From: Cephalotus follicularis
Taxonomy: Eukaryota > Streptophyta > Magnoliopsida > Oxalidales > Cephalotaceae
Direction: 5' to 3'
Assembly (NCBI GenBank): GCA_001972305.1
Contig: BDDD01001000.1
Span: 124,001-188,000 of the forward strand
DNA: 64,000 bases
The translations under genes and the position numbers were made by a program. Below are positions 46,646-58,798 of the stretch, piece after piece. A model generated the notes under the pieces. It ran no database searches and had not been told where the DNA came from. It saw nothing but the letters and a program-made list of their open reading frames with translations. How positions within the stretch are numbered: the first letter of the stretch is position 1; the number at the start of each line of letters is the position of its first letter.

Positions 46646-47697
46646 TCTACTGAAAATGTCTATTTTCAAATGTTGTCTTTTTGGAAACATTTTGGGAAAC
46701 AACTGCCTGTTGTCGATCTAAACGATCATTACTGTTTACTGTACTGTTACTGTTTAAATTCACTGTTTGCTCTGTGAATTGCTATGTGTTTGTGTTTGAG
46801 CTACTAGTTGCATGGCGGAGGCTGCTAGTGATGACTAGTGGTAGGGTTGTACCTAGGGGCCAGGAGCATGGCTAGGTGACTCAATGTACTGTTGCCTCGC
46901 TCGGTTGCCCGAAGTGGGGACCGGAGTGGGAGTGTAGCGTGGGGCCAGGAGTTGGCGGCGCTATACATACTGTTGTTGTGGTCCTATGTGGGCATACTGA
47001 CTGTTGTTGTGGTCCTATGTGGACATACTGTACTGTACTGTTTATTGGTCCTTTACGGACATTACTGTGATTGTTGATGTAGCCCTGGCCAGGTTACTAC
47101 TGTACTGTTACTGTATACATATATTCCTTATATATGTAACACCGATATTTTACTGTACTGTACACGTATATATATTTTCATATGTGTATAAACTGGGTCT
47201 CCACTGCACTGCATCATTTATGCATTCATATCATGACATGCATTATGTTGATCCCGAATTACTATTATGACTTAGCTGAGTGAGGACAAAGGCTAACCCC
47301 CTACTTTACAAATTGATGCAGTGGACTGTTGGATCGGCATGGATGAAGATCAAGTCGTTATATTCTTGATTTTTCTTTATCCTCCTGTTTCGTATTAAAC
47401 CCATGTGGATTATGGTTTTGGGATGTACCATTGTTATGGTTCTGTTTCTGAAGGAATTTTATATTGTACTATAATTCACGCTCCGTTTTATGGGCGGTTA
47501 ACTTTGATGACTTGTATTTGGGTAGCGTGCGGTATGGGACGCACGTTACGTGTTTACAGCTTATGAACTTGTTATGCTTCCGCAACTGACAGTTTGTTTA
47601 AAATTTTTTAAGATTTATGGTTTTTACATGAGCTGTATTTTATGTTAATTGCCTTTACCGCTTTTATGTTGCGTTTCTCTCAAAACGGGGTGTGACA
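46646..47697 (+). repeat. 3' LTR of element B, last piece
   Basis: Matches 33388-34405 of the 5' LTR and ends GGGGTGTGACA, followed by the CTAAC target duplication. It carries an extra ~31-bp tandem copy (CTGTTGTTGTGGTCCTATGTG, near 46970-47030) that is also in the solo LTR at 17807-20637 but single in B's 5' LTR. The acceptor-like block near 47270-47310 is kept. Confidence 0.9.
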
Positions 47698-48370
47698 CTA
47701 ACATATGGTACCCCGTTAAGTGGTTATAACTCAGTATATCAAACTTACAAATACCAATTTTGTTTTGAAAATCACTTTGATCAAAATAGGGAATTCAATC
47801 CAACCCAATAATTATAAAATCCTTGAAAACCAAATTCAATAATTAACAATTAATTATTGATACAAAAACAAATCCATTTCACCATAACATGGCCTTAAAA
47901 TATCTAAAGAGATATATATTTCAAATACATCATAATATGAACCAAATTAAACCAAAAGGGTTTCATGAAGAGAAATCAAAATAAGGGTAATGATACTCAA
48001 TAAGTATCAAATCTCAAAATCTCAATTATTTTCACACAAAAAAAGTAACATATGGAATTCAAAATCAAATAATCTCGTACCAAGAGGATCACAAAAGAAA
48101 AAAAAAACTGAAATCCGTACCCAAGAATATTTGAGTTCAGAACCAAATTTTATTGACACAAATACATTTACGAAAGGAACTCCAATAATAATATTCATAT
48201 TTCATACCTCAAACATGCTAACCATATTCTCCATATTTTAAAATTTGAATAAATCTTAGATCATAACATATTTATTCATAAAGCAAAGATAATAATCATT
48301 GACTGCAAGTAAAATACTTAAGTCACCAATTTATCACCACATTTAGTTTCCAAAACTCAAGCATATATAT
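47698..48370. other. Host sequence between elements B and D
   Basis: AT-rich, no gene. Starts with the CTAAC duplication of B and ends with the TATAT duplication of D. ACATATGGTACCCCGTTAAGT and AAATCCGTACCCAAG resemble pieces of the C-type LTR (compare 40035-40060 and 40435-40445), so this may be an older reverse-strand LTR into which both B and D inserted. Confidence 0.35.
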
Positions 48371-50190
48371 TGTCACACCCCGCGTTTATTTAACACATGG
48401 TTAAGCATTTATTCCAGTATCTATCAATAATTAAAATTTTAAAAATTTGTGGAAGCATTAACATTATTCTGGATTGTTCAAACTAGCATACACATGTAGC
48501 CCATACTACATGCTTAAGCTTTATCACAATACAAAGTTATACATTACAAATTGGAAATGTAAATATAACAAGGGGTACAACTTAATAAAATTACAACCTC
48601 AAAATTAAACCTTCAGCGCCAAGCTTTAGCAACACGTCTCCACTTCACTTCGTTAATATGAAATTGTAGGTATTAGCCTTTGTCCTCACTCGGCTAAGTA
48701 GGAACTATGCATGAAGATGAATATATAAATGTAATCATGCATGACAGTTTATATTTTTAGAACAGTATATATATAACCATGCCAAGTGGCTACAAACAAT
48801 CAGTTATCAAGAATACCGCAAAGTGTACAATCAATCAGTCCAGTTGTCCGAAGACCAGTAGTGGGTGTCATCTGTCTCTACCTCCTAGCCGCAACGATGC
48901 ACCACCTAACTACCACTATACACTTCGATGATGATAGAAAAGGTAAACAGTATTGCCGGCACTTGTCGGGCAATTAACGGTCACAGTCTGTATTTCAGAT
49001 AAATTTGGTGTATAAGCTCTAGCCAACTCTTGGCACCTAGGCCCACCTCTGTAGTCCGTGATACACTCTGATCACAAGACCATCAGAAACTATCAATCAC
49101 AGTCAATACAGTACAGTACAATAATTACATATATAATGTAATATAAAACAGTTCTCTTTTGAGAAAACAGTAAAATAGTTAGTAGGCTTCCATTTTTTGG
49201 AAATAGTAAAGTACAGTAGCAGTAACAGTGGTTATCCATAGAGAAAACAGTAGTTTAAAACAGTTAATTGTGCATATAGCACTTTTGCTGAAAATCCTTG
49301 AAATTACTTCTTAAATAGTAGTAATTTTAGAAATTACATTGATAAATATAACTATCTATAATAGTAAATAGTATGAATTGTATAACAGTATAACATTGGC
49401 AATTCAAGGGTTACAACAGTGAATTAACAGTACACTCAATCAATTTATGTGAATCAAACAATGGATGCATAAGTCGTTCAATTCTTATAATTTGTTTACA
49501 CAAGGCAAGGATAGATTATTGGAATCATCCTATATGGTGCTAGTGTAATCCTTCAAGAATTGGACCTAAAACAGTACCAAATTGCCGACTGTCCAGTATT
49601 AAGCGTCTACATTTTCCTTTAAAGCGTCGACAGTGATACCAAAGCGTCGACTGTTATCTTAAAGCGTCGACAGTGTTCTTCACTTAAGGGTTGATGACTT
49701 ACACGCAAAGTGTCGACAATTATACCTTAAGCGACGACGGTCCTACACTAAGCGTCGATGATTTCTAGCGTTTATGCAATTCCAAAAGAACATAGCATGC
49801 ATATCTCACATTCAGTTCATTCAATCAACAACATATGATCACATATAAACCATCGGAACATAACATACATAATATATCTTCAAATTCATGTCATAAAACC
49901 TACCTCATTAGCTTTCCCAGAATCAATTTGAATTGATTCTTCACTTTTCGCTCAACTATTCTTCAATTTGAATCAATCTTCATAATTCTAGAATTCAATC
50001 CATTGTATATGTTTAACAGTGGATATAAAACAAAAATCAGTAGATATACATATATGATTAACTACAACAACAACAATGAATCAAACCAGAAGCTTAGCGC
50101 TTCAATTGAAGCTTCAATTTCCACTTTGAACACTCCAATTTCAACATGCAATTTTCTAGTTCGTTTCTGACATATTTCTCACCATGCAAT
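48371..50190 (-). repeat. 3' LTR of element D (shortened)
   Basis: Plus-strand start TGTCACACCCC at 48371, aligned with 54104 onward. Keeps the acceptor-like block near 48660-48710, the AAGCGTCGACAGT cluster near 49585-49770 and the donor-like region near 49900. Integrase remnant follows directly. Confidence 0.88.
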
Positions 50191-50950
50191 TTTCTAGAAT
50201 TTGGATGGTATGCTCGGACTATCCATCAGTCTGTGGATGAAAAGCAGTACTAAAATTCAAGGTCATTCTCATAGCTGCTTGGAACTTCCTCCAGAATCTC
50301 AAGGTAAACCTTGCATCGCGGCCGACACTCCATGTAACTTCACAATCTCCCGAATATATAGTCGAGCTAACTTCTCAATAAAATATGTCATATTCATCGA
50401 AAGAAATTGAGCTGATTTGGTGAGTCTGTCAACAAAAACCCAAACTGCTTCATGGCGATTCTGTGATCTCGGCAATTCAGACTCAAAATCCATGGTTACA
50501 TGCTCCCACTTCCATTCTACTACTGGTAAAGACTGTAACAATCCGGCAGATTTCTGATGTTCTGCTTTGACTCTTTGACAAGTTAAACACCGTGCCACGA
50601 ATTCAACAATATCTCTTTTCATGCCGCTCCACCAGTAGTTTCTTTTCATATCATGCCACTTCTTAGAGCTCCCCGAATGTACACTGTACTGTGATTTATG
50701 AGCTTGTTGTAGTAGCTCATCTCGTAAACTCTCGTCATCCAGAACACATACTCTTCCACAGAACTTCAATATACCATCAGTATGTATGGAGAAATCAGAG
50801 TCAGGATCTAAATTCTCACAGATGTTCCACAATTCGGTGTCACTAAACTGAGCATTCATGATGCGATCAAGAAGTTCTGGTTGTGCTTTTAACACTTTCA
50901 ACAATAACACCTTTGGAAACCATGAACGGATTCCATCTATGAAAATCCTC
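50190..50950 (-). pseudogene. Integrase region of element D
   Basis: In sense: SIHTDGILKFCGRVCVLDDE, zinc-binding HKSQYSVHSGSSKKWHDMK with CLTCQRVKAEHQKSAG, then the core start [18 protein letters not shown] and [19 protein letters not shown] and YIREIVKLHGV. Peptides are close to element A (for example DELLQQAHKS.YSVH.GSSK). The C-terminal part is absent. Fossil. Confidence 0.85.
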
Positions 50951-52385
50951 CAGTAATTTCCACTGTGAGACCATGGCATCAGCAATCATTGCTTTGTGAC
51001 TCAGGGCATCAGCAACACCATTCACTTTCCCTGGGTGGTAATGAATATTGCAGTTATAATTGTTGAAGAATTCAACCCACATTCTCTATCTCATATTCAA
51101 TTCTTTCTGAGAGAATAAGTACTTCAATCTTTTGTGGTCGGTGAATATTTTGAATTAAGTACCATAAAGATAGTGTCTCCATTTCTATAATGCAAACACT
51201 ATGGCAGCTAATTCAAGATCATGTACAGGATAGTTCTCCTCGTACGGTTTCAATTTCCTTGAAGTGTAAGCAATTACTCGACAACGTTGCATGAGAACAC
51301 ATCCCAAGCGTTTCCCAAAAGTATCACTGTAAACTGTAAAGTCTTTATTACCTTCAGGTAATGCTAAAACAGGAGCATTAAGCAATTGACTCTTCAGTTC
51401 CTGAAAACTCGCTTCGCAAGTGTCATCCCAATCAAAATTTGACTTCTTCTGAGTCAAAAGAGTAAACGGACTAGGAATTTTAGAAAATCCTTCAATAAAT
51501 CTCCAGTAATAGCCAGCCAATTCCAAGAAGCTACAAACTTCAATCACATTCTTCTGTTATGGCCAATTCACAATACTTTCAATCTTTGAAGGATCAATCA
51601 ATAACCCTTTACTATATACAATATGACCATAGAAAGTCACATGATGTAGCCAAAATTCACACTTACTGAATTTAGTAAATAACCGTTCCTTCCATAGAGT
51701 TTGCAACACAATCCTCAGATGCTGCATATGCTCCTCAATACTCTTTGAATATATCAGAATTCTATCAAAGAAGATCACAACAAACTGATCCATATACGGT
51801 TGAAATACCTGGTTCATTAAACACATGAATGCTGCAAGGGCATTTGTTAAACCAAACAGTAATATAGAAACTCGTAGTGTCCATATCTAGTTCGAAAAGA
51901 AATCTTGTCTACCTCACCCTTGCGAATCCTCAATTGATGATAGCCTGTCCTCAAGTCTAAGTTTAGAGAACATAGTTGAGCCTTGCAGTTGCTCAAACAA
52001 CTCCTCAATGTGTGGAAGAGGATATTTGTTCTTCACAGTCACTTGATTCAACAACCGATAATCAATGCATAACCACATCGACCCATCCTTCTTCTTTATG
52101 AACAGTATCGATGCTCCCCACGGTGATACACTCGGTCTGATAAATCCCTTACCAAGATAGTCTTGCAATTGAACCTTTAACTCCTTCAGTTTAGCATGAG
52201 CCATTATGTATGGAGCTTTAGAAATCAGAGCAGTTCCTGGTATCAAGTCAATACTGAACTCCATATCTTGCTCCAGTGGCAATGAAACAAATTCTGCTGG
52301 AAACACATCAGAAATTTCACAAACAACTGGAATTTGCTCCAGACTAGGTATACCTTTTGTCTTATCCATCACATAGGCCAATTAA
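50950..52385 (-). pseudogene. Reverse transcriptase-RNase H region of element D
   Basis: [58 protein letters not shown], and the catalytic-motif area near 51760-51800 with [20 protein letters not shown]. RNase [19 protein letters not shown] near 51300, [19 protein letters not shown], and YHPGKVNGVADALSHKAM near 50990-51050. Same order and near-identical phrases as A. Heavily interrupted. Confidence 0.87.
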
Positions 52386-52439
52386 CCTTCACACCCTTTC
52401 TCGAGATATTTATTCGCTCGAGCAAAAGAAATAATCTGG

Positions 52440-52920
52440 AGCAGAAATATTCTTCTCTCCCATGAACTGAAATATAGTTCCATCTGACAGATGAAAAGTC
52501 ACCACCTTATTGTAATAGACAACACAAGCCCGATGAATGTAGAGCAAGTCCATCCCCAAGATAATATAAAAATATCAGATTGGTAGAACAATCAGATCCG
52601 TGAATAACTGAACCCCAGATATCGTGATCTCACAGTTATTCACTACGGTGTCAGTCAGTAAGCAGTTTCTAGTTGGAGTATTCACCTCTAGCATATATGG
52701 CAAACAAGAAGTCACACAATGCAAGTTACACAGAAAATATGATGCAATGAATGAATGTGTAGCTCTCGGATCAATCAATACGCGAGCTAATATACCAGAT
52801 ATGAAAATGGTACCTCCCATAACAGATGTAGAGTCTGGTATGTCATCCTTAGACAAAGTATAGACTCTACCTTTCACAATTCCCTTTCTAGTATCTCTTC
52901 GCGGTTGAGTAGTCGTACCA
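52440..52920 (-). pseudogene. Aspartic protease region of element D
   Basis: VYTLSKDDIPDSTSVMGGTI lead-in (also in A), FISGILARVLIDPRATHSFI active-site area, and LQLFTDLIVLPI. Reads between the zinc knuckles and RT, as expected. Confidence 0.8.
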
Positions 52921-53996
52921 CTTCCACTAGCTCCAGCACTTCCTTGTTGATTGTGCATTTGCTCTCTAACGGTCGGACAATCTTTTAACTGATGCTCATG
53001 CGAGCCACATCTAAAACACTTCCTCATCTTCTTCCAACAAACACTCTCATTGTGGTTCGAAAGACCACATAAACTACAGCTTCTAGAACTCTGCTGGCTC
53101 ATTCGGTTAGGAGTTCTTGAACGAGAAGTATTGCGTCAAGAACCTCCTTGTCCCTTATTACAAGACTTAGACGATCCAGCGAGATTATTACTTCCCTACC
53201 GTCGTGAATAAGCAGATCTTGATTGAGAACCACGAGATCTCTCCATCCTCCGTTCATTTGCATCAGCCTCCAGAATTCTTGCCTTCTTAGTCACATCCAC
53301 AAAAGAAGTCAATTGTAGTACAACTAGTTTAGATCAGATATCAGGCCTTAAACCCTTCAAGAACCTCCTTATCTTCCTTGACTCTCCCTCCACCAGATAG
53401 GGCTTGTGCTTTGCCAGCTCAATGAATCTGGTCTGATATTGAGCTACCGTCATATCTCCTTAACGTAACTCATGCAGTTCAGTCTCTCTCCTGTCATGCT
53501 CCATCTGTGGAACATAAGTTTCAGAGAACTCATACTGGAATTTGTCCCAAGTCTTGTCAAGATCCAAAGATACCTACTTCGCTTCAATCATCTCCCACCA
53601 ATGGGTAGCTTCTCCCCATAAGTGGTACACTGCAAAATTCAGCTTTTGCTCATCAGTACACTCAAGAGCAGCAAATATTTTCTCTATGTCCTTCATCCAT
53701 TGCTCCGCTACTGTGGCATCCAGTTCACCCTTGAACATCGGAGGATTCTACATAATGAATGTCTTCAAATCACTCCCAACTCCACCAACATGATAAACTT
53801 CTGGAGCATGCTGATATGCTTGGTTAGCCTCATACAGATGCCGCAATTTAGCTATATTCTCCGCATTGGCATGCATCTGTTGTTGGAAAAGATCCGCCAT
53901 GCAATCTAGGGCACTCCTTTCTTCATTCGCTTGTGGGACATTTGCCCCTTTGTTGGCCCTAGGGCTTCCATGTCTTCCTCTTCTGCGATCCAGTAT
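52920..53996 (-). pseudogene. gag region of element D
   Basis: Runs from about 53996 in sense. Recognisable parts are the Gln-rich/Ala N-terminal side, an FLKGLRPDI-type segment near 53330-53370, and two zinc-knuckle segments, CSLCGLSNHNESVC and CFRCGSHEHQLKDC, near 53000-53090. Gag order and the VRQM-like basic linker match A. The plus-strand open frames at 53542-53909 are antisense shadows. Fossil with many interruptions. Confidence 0.8.
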
Positions 53997-54087
53997 GTTT
54001 CCTATAAGGAAATGATGTTAATCATTAGGAAACAATTCATTTAGTTACCGAGGATAGTATGCCAGCGATAGCTTATAATTTAACATA

Positions 54088-54099
54088 ACTCTGATACCA
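54088..54099 (-). promoter_or_regulatory. Primer-binding site of element D
   Basis: In sense TGGTATCAGAG, a few bases past the LTR end (TGTGACA|AGCATGG). Confidence 0.88.
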
Positions 54100-54103
54100 T
54101 GCT

Positions 54104-56516
54104 TGTCACACCCCACCTTTATTTAACACATGGTTAAGCATTTAATCCAATATTTACCAATAATTGAAAATTTAAATCTTTGCGGAAGCATTAACATTAT
54201 ATTAGATTGTTGAAAGTAGCATACACATGTAGCCCACACTACATGCTTAAGCTTTATTACATTGCAATGCTAAATATTACATATTGGAAATGTAAATATA
54301 ACAAGGGGTACGACTTAATAAAATTACAACCTTAAAATTAAACCTTCAGCGCCAAGCTTTAGCAGCACGTCTCCACTTCACTTCGTTAATCTGAAATTGT
54401 AGGTATTAGCCTTTGTCCTCACTCGGCTAAGTAGGAATTATGCAATAAGATAAATATATAAATGTAATCATGCATGACAATTTATATTTTTAAAACAGTA
54501 TATATATATATAAGCAACCATGCCAAGTGGTTACAAACAATCAGTTATCAAGAATACCGCAAAGGGTACAATCAATCAGCCCAGTTGTCCGAAGACCAGT
54601 AGTGGGTGTCATCTGTCGCTACCTCCTAACCCCAACGATGCACCACCTAACAACCACTATACACTCTAATGATGATAGAAAAGGTAAACAGTATTGCTTG
54701 CACTTGGCGGGCAATTAACAGTCACAGTCTGCATTTCATATAAATTTCGTTTATAAGCTCTAGCCAACTCCTGGCACCTAGGCCCACCTCTGTAGTCCGT
54801 GATACACTCCGATCACAAGACCATCAGAAACTATTAATCACAGTCAATACAGTACAGTACAATAATTACATATATAATGTAATATAAAATAGTTCTCTTT
54901 TGAGAAAACAGTAACACAGTTCAGTAGGTTTCCATTTTTCGGAAACAGTAACAGTACAATAGCGGTAACAGTGGTTCTCCGTAGAGAAAAAGTAGTTTAA
55001 AACAGTTTATTGTGCATATAGCACTTTTGTTGAAAATCCTTGAAATTCCTTTTTAAAAAGTAGTAATTTTAGAAATTACTTTGATAGATATAACTATCTA
55101 TAACAGTAAACAGTATGAATTAAATAACAATATAACATTGTCAATTCAAGGATTACAACAGTGAATTAACAGTACACTCAATCAATTTATGTGCTTCAAA
55201 CAGTGGATGCATAAGTCATTTGATTCCTATAATTTGATTACACAAGGCAAGGATAGATTATTGGAATCATCCTATATGGTGCTACTGTAATCCTTCAAGA
55301 ATTGGACCTAAAACAGTACAAATTGTCGACTATCCAGTATTAAGCGTCGACAGTTTCCTTTAAAGCGTCGACAGTTATACCAAAGCATTGACGGTTATCT
55401 TAAAGCGTCAACAATGTTCTTCACTTAAGCATCGATGACTTACACGCAAAGCGTCGACAATTATGCCTTAAGCGTCGACGGTCCTACACTAAGCGTCGAC
55501 GATTTCTAGCGTTTATGCAATTCCAAAAGAACAGAGCATGCGTATCTCACATTCAATTCATCCAATCAACAACATATGATTACATATAAACCATTGGGAC
55601 ATAACATACATACTATATCTTCAAATTCATGTCATAAAACCTACCTCAGTAGCTTTCCCAGAATCAATTCGAATTGACTCTTCACTTTTCACTCCACTAT
55701 TCTTCAATTTCAATCAATCTTCATAATTCCCGAATTCAATCCATTTTATATGTTTAACTGTGGATATAAAACAAAAATCAGTACATATACATAAATGATT
55801 AACTACAATAGCAACACTGAATCAAACCAGTAGCTTACCACTTCAATTGAAGCTTCAAGTTCCACTTTGAACACTCCAATTTCAACATGCAATTTTCCAG
55901 TTCATTTCTGACTGATTTCTCTCCTTTCAAGTGTTTTCTAACACTCCACTCAACTCATAAACGTAGCTGATATAGAACTCTCATTTCAATGACTCATCAA
56001 GTTCATTAACTCAATTGTTTAACCTTTCCTTCCTCTCTTTCTCTCATTGCTTTTGTTTTGTCTTCACTTTTCTCTTCTTTCTTTCTGTTTTGTAGGTGGC
56101 AGGTGACTCATGCAGTCCAAATCCCCTTCAGGCAACAGCTGGCTATTGATTTCTTATGGCTTGACATGTTCCATAACACCTATGCACGTTAAACTGCCAG
56201 ACTTGCGACCATTATGTGTTAATCGCCTGCAATAGACACCCGTCCGCGTGCAAAGCGTCGCCGGTTAAGCACAAAGCGTCGATGCTTTCGTGTTGGGGGT
56301 CGACGGTTTGGTGTCACAATTCGTTTTTAAAGTTTTATTTAAACAACTTCCCATTTATTTCAGTTTAGTCCAATTTCCATGCAATTAATTCGTCAATTGA
56401 TCCAATGACCACAATTTACATAATAAATGGACATTTAAACATTAAATTTCAAATCAGTGTATATTTTATTCATCAATTATACAATATACATTAAATTTGA
56501 AATTACGGTTATTACA
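54104..56516 (-). repeat. 5' LTR of element D (2413 bp)
   Basis: In sense TGTAATAACCG...GGGGTGTGACA. U3 has AGCGTCGCCGG, AGCGTCGATGC and GGTCGACGG (56250-56310). A TATA-like CTATATC lies near 55968-55976. A donor-like GAG|GTAGGT has GT at 55644-55643. Nine AGCGTCGACAG-type motifs lie at 55320-55505. The acceptor-like GGCTAATACCTACAATTTCAG-type block ends at 54391, giving an implied leader intron of 1254 nt. The same layout is seen in the A LTR. Confidence 0.9.
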
Positions 56517-57391
56517 TATATCTCTTATTAACACTAATTGATTTGTAAATTTTTATCATTTGGATTACCTCAAATATCAATCCTTGTATGTCCTTAATAC
56601 TTATCAGTTTATAAACCCTTCTAGCACATATAGAGTTGTTTTAGCATAACATAATCAAATATCCAAAGTACTCAAAATCAAGATCTTATTAATCAACATT
56701 AGTGCAAAAGATTATATCAACTCAATCTTTTAGTATTAATTTAAATTTTATCTTCATAACATCAATAATCCTCATATAAAATAATAGCTCGAATCATCAA
56801 ATTTTTGAAATTTAGCTTAAGAATACTTTCACTTGAAAATTCACAATGCCTAATGTTTATTAAAAATTTTATAGCCTATCTCCAAATTGTAGTCCACCAT
56901 AAAATATTTCAATATAAAAATGTTTTCTACCATGTAAATCCTTATTGAATAACCTAAATGCAGATATAATCAATAAGCTATAGCTTAAATAGTTATCGGT
57001 ATGATATCTTACGTAAACCACTTATACATCCATAAACGAATATCATAAATTCTCAAATAGTCAATTTATCATTGCCTTAATTCCACAACAATCGCAAGGG
57101 GACTAAATTAAGAACACTCAAGAACTAAAATCCACATTCACAATAATCTGATTCCAAAAACTCGATTATTTTAACAAAATAAATATGGAGATCAAGAAAT
57201 AAAATCAATACCTTAACGGATAGAAATAATTACCCAAGGATCCAAGAAGCTAGTATTACCTCAAAAAATCACATCGTCTCAAGAATACCAAACATCAAAT
57301 CAGAGTTTACCTTAAATAAATCTCAGATCAATGGATAACTCATTTGAATTCAACTCATTAACATCTCAAATCAAAATATCAGAACGAAATC
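56517..57391. other. Host sequence right of element D
   Basis: Very AT-rich, no gene. Begins with the TATAT duplication of D. TCGATTATTTTAACAAAATAAATATGG near 57168-57190 echoes 48015-48060 on the other side of D, so this may be more of the same old LTR. Confidence 0.35.
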
Positions 57392-57544
57392 TGTAACAAC
57401 CCGTCCCTCTTTTTACTCTAACCCCACCAGACGAGCCATTACTTACTATACTTTTCCTTATTTCTGACTACCTTATTCGATACTTTTATCCTCTAATTCT
57501 ATGCTCATACTACATACACCAAATACGCATTTAGCAAAGTACAG

Positions 57545-57850
57545 GGCACTAAGCGTCGAGGTCTGCGTCAACCGTCTGAGCTCTACTTAAGCTTCTCTGC
57601 TCCAAGGTTGACCTCTACCTCTAAGGTCTGCCGTCGAGCTTTGTGCTATGCCTTCTACTTCCAAGTCTGACCTCTGGCCTATACTCCTGAATTTTGCCTT
57701 TAAGACGTTGGGGTCTGACCTTAACCCTGGAGCTCTGACCTCATCCTCCGAGGTCTTCTCTGACATCCGGATCTCTGCCATCCATAGTCTAAGCTCTGAC
57801 TTTCATAGTCTGAGCTATGCCTTACCATTTTGAGCACTACCTTCAGCTTT
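57545..57850. repeat. Degenerate CTCTGACCTC-type repeat
   Basis: GTCTGACCTC, GCTCTGAC and CATAGTCTGAGCTATGCC recur with a loose period near 25-28 bp. A similar GTCTGCTC array lies at 59930-60270, so the repeat is found on both sides of E2. The open frames here have no domain. Confidence 0.5.
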
Positions 57851-58638
57851 TCAAACTCTGACTTAACATATCATCAAAATTAACTACTAAAAAGTATATA
57901 GTGTACCCATAAAGTATATGTATATGTATAACCACACTCCCAAAGGAGGAATCAGCAGTTAATACCATAATCAGTTAAGTTGCTCTAATTCAGCATATTA
58001 ATCCTTCATTATCATTTATGCTCCAAGTATAACAACCTTTCATATATTTCTAGTTATTAGACAAGAATATAATGACAATTCCCTTATGTCCCATGCATGC
58101 ATGCATTACTGGCCGACTCTGCCAGTGTATGGTGCCTGGACTCCCATGGTCTACCTTTAATAACTTCAATCTCTATTGCACTGGAGGATCTTGTGGATCG
58201 TTCTCTGCCTCCTGAGTTGAAAAATGAAAATAAGAGGGGGTTAGTCCAAGTGACTAAGTGAGTTGGGACAAGTCATTCCCTACTACATCCATACCAAAAT
58301 GGGATGCGCCAAAGGAAACAATATGACTTGATAAAGGATTGAGTGCAATAAATCCAGAGAATGAATATACATCACCTAGACTCCAAAAGAAAGGAACTCA
58401 ACATGGAAGTGCACCAAATGAATTTCAACAAATATTAGAATACAATAATATGTCAAGAATTTTGAATAGAGTGCATGTTCAAAAGATGTGCCCAAATAAT
58501 CATAAAAATCCAAGGATGCTGATACCACTAGACCTGTCATCATATACAATATTACTGTGAATTTCCATGGCTTCATACAACCTACTGCAGCAATAATACC
58601 AGGTAAGGCTACAGGATGTGTACCTCATCCTTCATACA

Positions 58639-58736
58639 CCTGCATGACCGCAAGGACTTAGCCCTCGTTAGCCATGTCCTAGAGGGAGCCTGCATCACCG
58701 CAAGGTCTCAGCCCTCATTCGATAAACCAGTACGAT
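58639..58736. repeat. Two tandem copies of a 50-bp unit
   Basis: CCTGCATGACCGCAAGG at 58639 and CCTGCATCACCGCAAGG at 58689, each followed by TTAGCCCTC/CTCAGCCCTC. Lies in E2 at the place where E1 has its 61-bp triplication. Confidence 0.7.
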
Positions 58737-58771
58737 AGTTGAGTAACGGAGTTCTGCTGCGCTCACACTTA

Positions 58772-58798
58772 GCATACCATCATGGACCAATGGTATGC
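58772..58798. promoter_or_regulatory. Perfect 8-bp hairpin in E2, conserved in E1
   Basis: GCATACCA (58772-58779) and TGGTATGC (58791-58798) pair perfectly around an 11-nt loop. E1 has the same arrangement at 29467-29492. Confidence 0.45.

Larger units (their letters stand above)
31599..47697 (+). mobile_element. B: Ty3/gypsy Tekay/Del-type element carrying element C
   Basis: Bounded by perfect CTAAC duplications (31594-31598; 47698-47702). Parts: 5' LTR (31599-34405), initiator-Met primer site, gag, protease, RT, RNase H, integrase, and a 3' LTR that survives in two pieces on either side of the minus-strand element C. About nine differences in ~410 aligned LTR bases (33388-33790 against 46646-47060) give about 2% divergence, so it is the youngest element here, perhaps one million years old. 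It is broken: about four interruptions in the coding region, and its 3' coding end is missing. Its family is also represented by the solo LTR at 17807-20637. Confidence 0.93.
48371..56516 (-). mobile_element. D: Ty3/gypsy Tekay/Del-type element, minus strand
   Basis: 8146-bp fossil flanked by TATAT at 48366-48370 and 56517-56521 (matching but low-complexity). In sense from the right: 5' LTR (54104-56516), primer site, gag, zinc knuckles, protease, RT, RNase H, integrase, then a shortened 3' LTR starting at 48371. Its LTR start (TGTAATAACCGTAATTTC) and integrase/RNase H peptides resemble element A, so the two belong to one family. About 29 differences in ~395 aligned LTR bases (about 7%) make it the oldest near-complete element here. 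It is heavily broken, with more than ten interruptions, and its 3' coding end is missing. Confidence 0.9.
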
